DNA of 64,000 bases, taken from assembly GCA_024811115.1 (NCBI GenBank), contig JAKOGH010000763.1, positions 1 to 64,000 on the forward strand, given 5' to 3'. Below are positions 45,494 to 55,841 of this stretch, piece after piece. The stretch is from Terana coerulea (taxonomy: Eukaryota; Basidiomycota; Agaricomycetes; Polyporales; Phanerochaetaceae). The notes beneath the pieces were generated by a model. That model saw only the letters and a program-made list of their open reading frames with translations, did not search any database and was not told the origin of the DNA. How positions within the stretch are numbered: position 1 is the stretch's first letter; each line of letters starts with the position of its first letter. The position numbers and the translations under genes are program-made.

Positions 45494-47602
45494 AGCGAAC
45501 GAGTAGAGGGTTCTGAGGTTGTAAGGAGTAGATGAAAGGAGAAAGGAGTGGAGAGTAAAGTTGACTTGAAACGAGGTAAAGTAGAATATTGCGTAGTAGT
45601 CGAAGGATGGCACCAGTGCTGAAGGTTTTTGCTAGATCCCTGCTTGCATTTATATCTGCTTTGCGCTGGCTTTTATGCCAAACAGTTTCCACAAAGCAAC
45701 TGTCTAATTCCTTCGCATCTCATCGTAGACCAATCTGTCAGAACGTCACGCGGACAAGGAAGCTTTCTTTGGCTGTCGACTCGGCAGTCGGCAGCCCGAG
45801 TGCGCGCTGGTTGCAAGTTGTCATCCTGGCCTGCTTCAAATATGCACACATCAACTCGTACGCAGTCGCTCATCATCACGAAACGACTCGATGTGGGCCG
45901 TTTTCCTGGTGAGCGGCTGATTGTGCCGCCGTACCGCAGGCCTCAGATACGGGCGCAGGTATGTGGCAACGCGTTCCAACTGTGGTCTCGAGTGGAGTCA
46001 TCGTAAGTATTCAAATATTAACGATTTGGAGATCAGAACCGTCGATGACGAGGTTCGCTCAGAATTGCTCGCAAAACTCGTCTTCTCTCCGAATAGCCAC
46101 GCGAAATGGGACGAGACTTCCGCAAGGCTTACGGCCCAGCAGATCAAGGCAGCGGTAGCCACGCTCGTGACATTCAGCAAGCCGGTCGGCTCGCGGGGGC
46201 AATTGCTCAGCTCCACGCACAGCTTGCGCAGCTAACGGACGATCATAGCAGGGCGGTAAAGGACGCGGAGTCAGCAAACTTCGCATGCGTCCGGACGGAG
46301 GATGAGCTTGTACAAGCTGTGAAGGACACAACCTCCGACTGCTTGGAGCGGATCTAACCTAAGGAGAAAGCTGCTGCTGCTTGGTGAAACGCGCAGGCTT
46401 CGCGGTGACCTTGACGCCGAGCGCAGCAACATCACAAGCCGCACATCGGAACTTGCTCAGGTCCGCGACCAGGATCAGACTCTTACCGCAGGGTTCAAGG
46501 GTGCGAAGGACAGATACTCCACTCTGTCTACTTTGAACGGCGACCGCAAGACGGGGAATGTCTCTTCCATGACCACCGCGCGTGCCGAGTCCGGCTTGCA
46601 ACGATGCTTTGGACCAGGACTGAGTGCCCCAGTGACTCACGCAGTTAGGCGTGCATCCGAAGTCCGTGTCGTTCACTTTGTGCTCACCTTGCTCATAGGT
46701 AGTCGTTCCGTCCGCTGGCCTTCAAGCCCCAAAACTCAATAGCCCTCAACAATCCTTCGTAGGATCATGAAGCACCCCAAACAAATCGACACAATGCGGT
46801 CGGAGAGCAACCATATTGTGCAATGCTTGGACAAAGGGGTATAATGGTAGTTGGAGGAAAATAATTAACTGACTTGAAAAACGAGGTCACTACATGCCTT
46901 GGGCCAAGTCTCCATGTAGCGCCGGACATGGACATGACATGTCGACAACATACAATGGTAAATGAGTATGCGAATTGCAGTGCTCTGAACGAAAGGTCAG
47001 ATATCTACGACCCACCTCCGTATTAGTCAAGTAGCTCTTGAGGACATCACAGGGATGCGGGACACCGTGAACCAGCCGCGGCGCCACCGGCCCGATGCCA
47101 AAGCCCCAAACGGGACAAGGCACGCGTTAACCCGAGGCGTGACGTGTGACACTTGTCTTTTCCTCCCTGAGCTCCCTCCGCCTTCCAGCTTCCCTCACAC
47201 GATGGAGGGCACAACGTTCATCAACGTTCAACAGCAGCAGCCAGCCAGAATCCACTACGTTCTCCACCTCTGCTGATGGCGGGTATATCTGACCCTGTGA
47301 ATCGGCGGCGACGACTCGGTCTGTAGGATATGGTACATCGGCCAGGGCACATACACCGTCATCGCCCACTTCCAGCTTACACTTCGCTCACAGATTGCTC
47401 GCATGCAACCGAGCATACAATCGCTCTCGGCGCGATGGACGACCCAAGAGCGACAGCAGGGATATCATGGCTATGCCCGCAGGCTCTTGTAGGTACCACA
47501 ACATCATCGGCGGCTGCATGTCGTCTCTGCCCAGACATCTATGAAGGTCTTTCAAGTACATACGATCTCCCGTTTAGTCCGTGGGTCAATGTGCACAGGA
47601 AG
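45494..47602. other. Interval between secreted-protein and F-box genes, unit B
   Basis: The flanks resemble unit A. The unmatched middle has a plus-strand frame at 46106-46357 of coiled-coil character (IAQLHAQLAQLTDDHSRAV) followed by similar Ala/Glu-rich frames to about 46500. It could be a fragment of a coiled-coil gene; no start or family could be assigned. Confidence 0.35.
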
Positions 47603-48458
47603 ATGAAATCTCTACCATTCGACGTCCTGGACAACATAGCTTCAGTCACAGACCAACCCTCAGGCTTACTCACCGCTGTTCTCATCTCCAAAACCCTGCA
47701 GTCTATATCACCTGCTCACAACCTGACGTGCTCTACCGATACCTTGAAGCAAATTTTACCATTGAACAGCTAGCAGTCGCCCACAATTGTCGGCCAAAAA
47801 TGGGATCAGCCTCTACGAGTCAACCCCGCCATCCGACCAGGATGTGCTTCCCCACTACGGTTTTTACGGTGTTCCTTCTACCAGGCAGTCTGGACACTCA
47901 CAAACGGCTTCCCCAGAAATCTGTCACGACTCATCATTCCACAATTCAATCGTGAGCTTGCACTCTGGGATCCCTTCGAATGGGATGATGTGGACGACAA
48001 TTACGACGAAGTTGTAGGGCCAGTTGTGCTACCTGCATGGCGCTCTGCTCTTCTAGTTACGTTGCAGGCAGCCCCGTCAATGAAGGCGCTCGGAATCATG
48101 AACGGACCACTGCCTTCTGACCTTGAGGAAACCACCCGAGCCCTCCCTGACTTGAAGGCGTTTGTCTCGTGGTCTGCACGAGATACAACTCCTGTACGTC
48201 GCAGATCTTTCGCTGCTGAAATTCGGTGCTGACCTGCGTGACCAGGAACCATATCTGCCATACCTCTCAGCGCTCCCTCAACTCCGCGACCTCAGATTTG
48301 AGCTACCGGCAGGGTCAGTCAGCGCAATGGCTCCGCGTCCGCCGATGTCCGGCCATCACAAGAAAGCTAATGAACTCCCGCTACTGCCCACGATTGCTGC
48401 GGGATTACCTACCCTGGAAAGAATTGTCTTTTGGTGGGACGATGTGCGCGCTATCTGA
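47603..48458 (+). pseudogene. F-box-like gene B with internal deletion
   Basis: It begins MKSLPFDVLDNIASVTDQ, then LLTAVLISKTLQSISPA, and after about 60 codons jumps to sequence that in copy A lies some 900 bases further on. Downstream pieces in several frames are KNGISLYESTPPSDQDVLPH, WRSALLVTLQAAPSMKALG, MNGPLPSDLEETTRALPDLK and AAGLPTLERIVFWWDDVRA. It lacks the central leucine-rich part and changes frame at least three times. Confidence 0.65.
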
Positions 48459-48470
48459 ATGAACAAGATA

Positions 48471-49506
48471 TGGACAAGATATTGAGTTTGACGTGGTTGA
48501 GACCGATCAATGTTCCGGGTACACCTATCCTACTGGGCCTTGGTCCAAGTGTTGTGACGGTACGGATCGTGCTACACCTCTAGCTGTAAATAATGACCGA
48601 TTGTCATTCGTAGCGCACACTCCAGTACTTCTTGAGTACTGTTTCCGGCAGCGTTCACACGGACCATGCAATCCATTGCTTCCCTTCTTAGCCGTGGCTT
48701 CCAATAACAAATGCATTTTGAGAACCTTATCATGATTTCAACCCACAAGCACAATCTGGTTCCAAAGTTTCCCTGATCCTACGTTCAATGCTTCTCATGA
48801 CGAAGTCTCCATCTCCATTGTATACAACACACTTTGTTTTCAAGCCGCCTTTCCTCGACCAAGTACTCCCAGGAGACGAGATCGCGTTCGGTTTGATAGC
48901 TTCTGGTGAGCTAATGCTTCTTCTCGACCCCTTCGTGGATTAACAGCGCACTTCCCACGGCGGCGTCTTGCCTCACCACTCCTCGGCGAGAGTTGTCATA
49001 ACGAATCACGAAGTCGGCACAAGTCAGTAAACGACGTACGGTCGTGTTCCAATAATGAAAAGCATGTGATGCTCGTCCTCGATAGTGACATGTGTTACTG
49101 TAGTAAAGCCGGGCCGACTGCGCATTGAATACTCTCACAGGCATTGCCTCTCTGCGTCCATCCTTGCGTAATTTACCACACCGCCTACCCCGCAGTCTCG
49201 TGCAGCTTCCTTCTACTCACATTTGCTCTAAACAGGTCTAATCTTTCTGGCGGACCCCGAGATGCGCCCGCCTGAACGGCGTGCTAGCGAATCAGCGTTC
49301 TTTCCTTCCTCAATTCAGTCCCAGTTATGCGCGCAGTCTCACACACTTTCACAGCATTGTAACCGATAAGCGCAGCGCGGGCGTACGATGCCTTCAATAG
49401 TCTGAATAGTACGTATAAAGAAGAGGTGAGCTCGTCGTTACTACACGTCCCTTTCACCTCGCATTCTTTTTCTTTCAGTTTGTATCTTTCCCTCTGAATC
49501 TCATCT
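48471..49506. other. Intergenic region
   Basis: A minus-strand frame at 48911-49144 has no motif. Apart from the TATA box at 49414 nothing is recognised. Confidence 0.4.
49414..49419 (+). promoter_or_regulatory. TATA box
   Basis: TATAAA lies 93 bases before the ATG at 49507. It is followed by a pyrimidine-rich leader. Confidence 0.45.
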
Positions 49507-50697
49507 ATGTCTTCTCCTGTCCCGTTTCCCGCACCTATCGGTGGGCTACCTATCCGGCTCGACCTGGGCCCCTCGATCCTCTTCGCGTTTCTGTACGCTG
49601 TCGTAGTGTCCCTCGGCATCTATCGCATTGCCAGGCGGAGCACGCGAACGTACATAAATTTTGGGGTGCTGGGCTTCTCCATCGAGCGGTTGGTCCGCTT
49701 TTCCTTCGTCGCCCTTAGGCCGTGCTGAACGTGATGCGGCAGAGTGGTCACTTTCTCACTGCGAGCCATGCAGTCGAACACGCCGTCGCAGGCTGCGAAC
49801 CACGGGCTCCTGAAGTACTTCCAGGTTTCGTTCACGGCCGGCTACAACGTCGGCATGTTCGAGCACCTTGTGATACTCCTGCGATGCCTGGTCGTCCGCA
49901 CGACGCACGGTGGCACGCCGCAGCCGCCGGTAGATCCATTACCGGTGCTAGAGGACGGCGGCGTCCCGGCCAGGAATGCTGAAAACCAGGAGCCCACGTC
50001 GCCGGTGCTCAGCGACTCGAAGGAGTTTGTGCCTGCAGTGTTCGAGGAGCAAGACCAGCCGCAGATGCGGTACCGGTACCGACGCATGTTCGAGGTCCTC
50101 GCGGTCGTTGGTCTGGTTCCGGCCATCATCGGTATCGTTTTGGGCGACAACTATATCAAAGCCGTGACGGACGCGTCCATGGGGGAGAGTGTCCAGACGT
50201 TGAGGTACGAGCGGTTTTGAGTACTCAGAGCTCGTCTGCAATAATCCCTAAATGCTGCGCCGTAGATACGTCACGACGGGCTTTATACTCGGATCCCTCC
50301 TCGCTTTGCAGGCAACAGCATTTTGGGCCTTGCTATGTGTGCGCAAGATAAACAGGACTGCCGTGCTCATCATATCCGTGCTCGCCAGCATCCTCGTACG
50401 TCTTATACCTGTCAATCTGTGGTTACTGGGAAGCGACTAATGATGACGCACGGGCTGTAGATGATGATTGCAGTTTACCATCTCGTAGCGATGCACAACT
50501 GGACGACGTCCTTAACTTCCAGAGCACCTGGGTCGCAGAACACGCCGAGCGGGAAGGCAGCGTTCTATGTCTGCCAGGTGATGCTAGAGCTGCTCGCGGC
50601 TGGGACAATACTCGCGCTGGATAACAGAAATATGTTCCAGACGGGATTATGGGGTGATCGGTTCAAGGATCCCAAACCATCGCGTAGTGAGACGTAG
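49507..50697 (+). CDS. Unnamed multipass membrane protein, paralogue 3
   Basis: It starts MSSPVPFPAPIGGLPIRLDL, then ILFAFLYAVVVSLGIYRIA, an intron (about 49689-49739) and VVTFSLRAMQSNTPSQAANH. Further segments are KYFQVSFTAGYNVGMFEHL, an acidic loop (DSKEFVPAVFEEQDQPQMRY), VVGLVPAIIGIVLGDNYIKA, GFILGSLLALQATAFWALL and MIAVYHLVAMHNWTTSLTSR. It continues APGSQNTPSGKAAFYVCQV and ends GLWGDRFKDPKPSRSET. The layout equals that of the two copies at 26.7 and 28.5 kb, 20 kb away. It is closer to paralogue 2 at the tail (FKDPKP against IKDPKP). The frame is intact. Its function is unknown. Confidence 0.8.
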
Positions 50698-51605
50698 AAG
50701 CTTTTTCTCGAGTGTAAAGCAATTCCGTTCGGACTCGCGCAGAAATGGACGATTTTCGTAATGCGCCTCAGGAGTTTATAGACGCCGCTATGCTGCTTAG
50801 ACCTCACGGTGACCGTCGAGTCCTAGAGATAGAATCAGCTTTGAAAAGATCCAAATGCAGTCGTATATTCATACGAATGCACCTGGATATACTGAACTCG
50901 ACCTGATGAAGGCTGGATGGAAATGTATGCACTAAAACTTGTGGTGTGAGTCCGAGTCTTAGCAAAAAGACCTGTCATGGAACAAGAACGCACATCATAT
51001 GGGGCCAATGCTGAAAAAAAGCCGACCCGCCAAAATTAAGCACTGTACGTTACACAGTAGGGTGTCTTCAACAGAGACGGACAATGACGGGTGCTCAGAG
51101 AAGCCGAACTCGGCGGCGACGTCCAACTTCAACCTGTGACGACGAGCGCATAATCGACCATGGGGGAGTGATTGCGCAAAATAAAGACTAATAAAAGCGT
51201 ACAGCATCTGTTGTCAGTTATCAAGCGTAGGGTTGGCTTCAATCAGCCAGACAAGTTGGTGGTGTGGCTCTGACTCCTGAGCTCGGACTCAGAGGCGCCG
51301 GAATAAGCTATTTGGTCATGTTGTGCAACGGCTTTGAATTCTAACAGGGACAAACACCCGGGCCGCAACGAAGTCAGTACACCCAATTCCGCGAACAACA
51401 CCCGTCTTCCGTTGTATCTCTTCAAATGACACGTATTTTGTAATAGGAGCGGCTGAGGGATTGGTTTATTTCTGAAAGTGGTCCCACTCCAAGTACGTGC
51501 AGATAAGTGATTATTGAGCCTAAGAATCCAGACTCATGTATTCTACTATTATACAACCCTCATTTGGTTCCAGAGTTCCACATGTACGAGCATTCCCACG
51601 AGTGC
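50698..51605. other. Convergent intergenic region
   Basis: 3' flanks of paralogue 3 and of the aldehyde dehydrogenase. No other feature recognised. Confidence 0.4.
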
Positions 51606-53440
51606 TCAGAGGTTCATGCCCAGGTTGACGTGCACTGCCTTGACCTGGGTGTACGCCTCGAGGGCGTACTCGCCCATGTCTTTTCCGAAGCCCGACTGTT
51701 TCACGCCTCCAAAGGAGACCTGGAAGTCCGGCATCGCCGCTTGGTTAATCTGGTTCATCGCCCTTCGTTAGTCACCAACGCCATACAAAGCAGAATGGAA
51801 CGTACGTAGGTGCTGCCCGCCTCAAGCGCATGCGCCACCTTGAGCGCGCGGTTGATGTTCTGCGAGAAGACGACGGAAGAGAGGCCGTAGACGCTGTCGT
51901 TCGCGAGCTCAATCGCTTCGGCCTCATCCTTGAACTTAATGAGCACCGCGACGGGCCCGAAGATCTCCTCGCGCACGATCTTCATGTCGGGCTTGACGTC
52001 CGTGAAGATTGTCGGCTCGACAAAGTAGCCTGTCTTCTCGGCCTGTGCGCCGCCGACCTGAAGCCTCGCGCCTTCCTCCTTGCCCGACTCGATGTAGCCG
52101 AGCACGCGCTGTAATAGCGGTTAAGTGCCGTGGCGTGGTAGAACAAGTCGAATGAACTCACGTCGAGTTGAGTCTTGGAGACAAGAGGACCTTGGTTGAC
52201 GGCAGGGTCGAAGCCCTCACCGCGCTTGAACGATGCAGCGACGCCCTTGAAGATCTCGACGAACTTGTCGTAGATAGTCTCCCTGAACGAAGATGCGTGA
52301 ACTGGCAGCGCAGACCTGACCGCTGTGCATGCTAAAATAGTAGGAGCAGGGGACCGCGTCAGTTTGATTCTACTTCTTATGAAAACAGAACGCACAAGAT
52401 ACCGCCAGCAGCCCATTTGATAGCTTGTTCAAGGTCAGCATCGTCAAAGATAATGGCCGGGCTCTTGCCGCCGAGCTCAAGGGTGACACGCTTCAAGTTG
52501 GTCTTAGCGGCGGTCTCCATAATGCGACGGCCGACAAGCGTGCTGCCCGTGAAGGAGACCTTGCCGATGTCAAGGTGCTCAGAGAGTGCCTGGCCAGCAA
52601 CTGAGCCGAGGCCGGGAAGGATGTTAACCACACCCGCGGGGAAGCCAGCCTCAACGACGAGGTCCGCGAGCCGGAGAGCGGTGAGAGGGGTGACTTCGGA
52701 GGGCTTCAGGATAACGGTGTTGCCAGTCGCGAGTGCGGGGCCGAGCTTCCAGCTCGCAATAAGCACTGTATCGGTGGTAAGCGCAGCTTCAATCTGTAAA
52801 CTAATGAACCGACTTACGAGGGAAGTTCCAAGGGACAATCAAACCCACGACGCCAATGGGCTCGTGGCGGGTGTACGCGAACTTGAACTCGTTTGTCTCG
52901 ATTGTCTTGCCAAAGTTCTTGTCGGCCCAGCCGGCGTAGTAACGGATACACGAGATGACGCCAGGCAGGTCCATCGTCTTCGCGTGCAGGAAGTGCTTCC
53001 CTCCGTCGAGAGCCTCCAGCGCGGCGAGCTCGTCGATGTTGGCCTCGATCAGATCAGCGAGCTTTCCAAGCAGACGGCCGCGCTCGTGGCCGGGGACCTT
53101 CAGACCCCATGAGGTCTTGTAGGCCTTGCGGGCAGCCTTGACGGCTGCGTCGATGTCCTTCGGACCAGCGGCCGCGACCTTCGTTACGACTTTGCCAGTT
53201 GCTACAGATGGCCTGGAGTAAGCTTCACGAATGTGAATAGTTCACTCTGACTACCCGTACCTGGGTCAAAGACTCTGCAGGGTGGTCAATACTGTGTCGA
53301 AGCGGGTAACGAAACGAGACGTACTCGATAGTAGAGGGCTCAGCGGGTTCAACCCACTCATTGTTGATGAACAAGCCAGTGTTAACAATGGAAGTTCCCT
53401 TGAAGAGCGTAGTCTCGAACTGGTATGTGAAGGCCGGCAT
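51606..53440 (-). CDS. Aldehyde dehydrogenase, NAD(P)-dependent
   Basis: It oxidises aldehydes to acids. It starts [20 protein letters not shown] at 53440, with the usual FINNEWVEP. Family motifs follow in order: [60 protein letters not shown] and [18 protein letters not shown] (Rossmann nucleotide loop). [20 protein letters not shown] holds the catalytic Glu, [15 protein letters not shown] the catalytic Cys, and [16 protein letters not shown] comes before the C-terminal [19 protein letters not shown]. It ends VNLGMNL at 51606. About six introns are present. An extra base in the C run 52281-52283 (minus-strand GGG) breaks the frame ten codons after the catalytic cysteine: FVQ then continues in the next frame as [16 protein letters not shown]. 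The rest is well conserved, so a sequence error is likely. Confidence 0.88.
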
Positions 53441-54137
53441 GGTCGTTCCGAGGTGCGGGGCGTGATTTGAAGGGGCCTGGAGGCTCCGCTTCTGGGCTTT
53501 TATACCACTGTCTCAGGTACGACAGTATCACAACCCCCGCGGCAAAGTGTAGAATTGATGGGAACGAGCCCTGCATATCCGCGCTATCGTTCAGTCATGG
53601 TGCCGGAGGTGCTTGGCCGATCATGGTAGCAGGGTCTGTTGCTACGCCATTCTGAAATGCGGTGCGGGCAACGCTGAAGAACAGAAAACCCCGGAGTGCC
53701 GATCGGCTAAACGTGGATTCTGCAGTAAAGAAAAATCAGAATCCGCGAAGCTTTCGAGATATACTGAGTCCGGGAGTCTGGTCGACATACCTCCTCATCT
53801 TGTGACTGGCTGGAGCCTACCGACTCGGAACGAAGGCTCGGCGACCTTACGTTGAACGTCCGTGAACATCTTGAAAACTTTCCAGTTGATACGGAAGAGA
53901 AAAGATCGAGAAAAATGACAAACGACAGAGGTTTTATACATAGCACGACGGTTGTCGTCGTTCTTCCTAGCCCTGCGAAGGAACCATCGGGGCGCGGGAG
54001 GTGCCCTGCCGACAAAACGAAGCGCCACGCTCAGCCACACTCGTATTAGCGCTCGCATTCACGTGGGATGCCTTTTATGGGAGGCCTTACATTTCAACCA
54101 TTGCAGCGGCTCGAAAAACCGTCTGTCCTGCTCGAAC
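53441..54137. other. Divergent intergenic region
   Basis: Shared upstream region of aldehyde dehydrogenase (-) and the mitochondrial factor (+). No distinct sites were identified. Confidence 0.4.
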
Positions 54138-55703
54138 ATGTCCTTTGCCTTTCTCGCCGTACGCCGGAGCTCTCATCTACGACCAAACCTCGTCAGACAC
54201 AGATCATCACTTATTGCCCCGCATCTCCCACCACTGCCACCACACGACGAATGGCGGACCGTGTTCTCGCATGTCCCCTTGTCCATTCGCGACCGCATCT
54301 CTCTAGCGAACCCTGAAACCGCGAAAATGATTGCCGAGGGCTTTGTAGCAGGAAAGAGTATAGCGGAGGGGAAGGGCAAGACAATTATCGAGGCGTTTCC
54401 AGGCGAGTAGTGTCGTACCCTTGCCGTCGGAGTGTGCTTACAGCTAGCATAGGTCCCGGAGCACTATCAAGAGCTCTGCTCTCATTAGACTCCAACGTCG
54501 TTGAGAAGTTGATCATCTTGGAGGACTGGGAGCCATATCTCCAACACCTTCGGGTCAGTGTGCAGATTTTCAAACCTCATACGTGTTACTGATGGACCAT
54601 AGCCACTTGCAGAGGCAGACCCCAGAGTTCGTGTCATACCGCTCTCTGGCTTTAGCTGGGACACTTATCGCAAGCTTGAAGAAGATGGGCACTTGGACCA
54701 CTTGATAAAACAACCTTACGAGAATGGCGGTGAGTGCCAACCCTGTCACGCGACGCTTTCCTCTCACATTGTTACCTGAATAGTGCACCCACAACTGCAC
54801 TTCATCACCCATTTACCACAAAATGTTAAAGGGGAACAGCTCATCGCCCAGCTGTTCCGCAACATACCTGATCGCTCATGGTTGTTCAAATACGGTCGCA
54901 TGCCGATGAGCTTTATATTGGGAGAGTGGATATGGGAGGTATGTTCCTGTTCGCTAACATTACTACAGCCAAAGCGGCAACTGTTACGCAAAATCACGCG
55001 TTGCAGGTTCAATCGATACAGGCAGTTGCTGCGTTCTGTGACGGTTGCTGAACACCAAGCACCGCCGCTTTGGCCGTATATTATTCTACCATCCCGCACA
55101 CGCTAACTGTCCATCCCCAGCGTGTCTCCGCCGTTCGAAAAACCACGCCGCGCTGCAAAGTGAGCGTGATCGCCGAGGCGACGGCCGACATGCAGTCAGC
55201 CGTGCGCCCGGCGCACATGCAGCCGTACAACGAACACTTCCACCCGCGCAAGATGCCCGGCTCGCAGGAGAAGAAGCCCGAGTCGCGGCGCATCGGGCAG
55301 CCGCTTATGGCCGTCAACGTCGTCCCGCACGCCCATCAGGTGCGTACCCGCCTCGCGCCGTTCTGTGCTGCACTCACCCGGCGCCTTTGCGCCTGCGCAG
55401 GTCATCCCGGTCGGCCTGCTGGAGAAGTGGGATTACTGTCTGCGACGGTTGTTCGTGCTCAAATCGACGCCGCTAAAGCGTGCGATGAATAGCCTTGCGC
55501 CGGGTGCCAGCGTGCTACTTCAGAGCCTCACGAGCGCAGCGCTGCCTCCCGACCAGCGCGTTGACATCGACCAGCCCGTCAAGGCGCTCACGGTCGCGGA
55601 CTGGGCCCTCATCGTGCGCGCATTTGACGCGTGGCCGTTCGCGCCAGAGAGCCTCGTCATCTCGGACAGCTTCATCAACAAGGACGATGTCGGCCGCTTC
55701 TAG
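54138..55703 (+). CDS. MTF1: Mitochondrial transcription factor B / rRNA adenine dimethylase-like protein
   Basis: The family (mtTFB, yeast Mtf1) descends from KsgA/Dim1 methyltransferases and helps mitochondrial RNA polymerase melt promoters. The start MSFAFLAVRRSSHLRPN is basic and suits a mitochondrial targeting peptide. DEWRTVFSHVPLSIRDRISL and NPETAKMIAEGFV precede the SAM-binding motif I, KTIIEAFPGPGALSRALLSL (across an intron), and motif II, KLIILEDWEPYLQHLR. Next are LPLSGFSWDTYRKLEEDGH, LHFITHLPQNVKGEQLIAQL, SWLFKYGRMPMSFILGEWIW, KVSVIAEATADMQSA and NVVPHAHQVIPVGLLEKWDY. It ends SFINKDDVGRF at 55703. Six short introns fit. The NLPY-type motif of active dimethylases reads HLPQN, so methyltransferase activity is doubtful. 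Confidence 0.75.
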
Positions 55704-55841
55704 ACGCAGCACCTCTCTTACATACGCACATCTTAGATGCATTTGTATATTATACGTCCATATATAATTGATATCCACTAACATAAATCATACACATGTG
55801 GGGTCTAGAAGAACGGAATAATCCTCATGCCTCCGTACTGA

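Larger units (their letters stand above)
44366..48470 (+). repeat. Segmental tandem duplication, unit B
   Basis: Second copy of the block described for unit A, in the same orientation and directly following it. It carries about 1.3 kb of extra sequence between the secreted-protein and F-box parts (46010-47340). The middle of the F-box gene is deleted. Confidence 0.7.
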
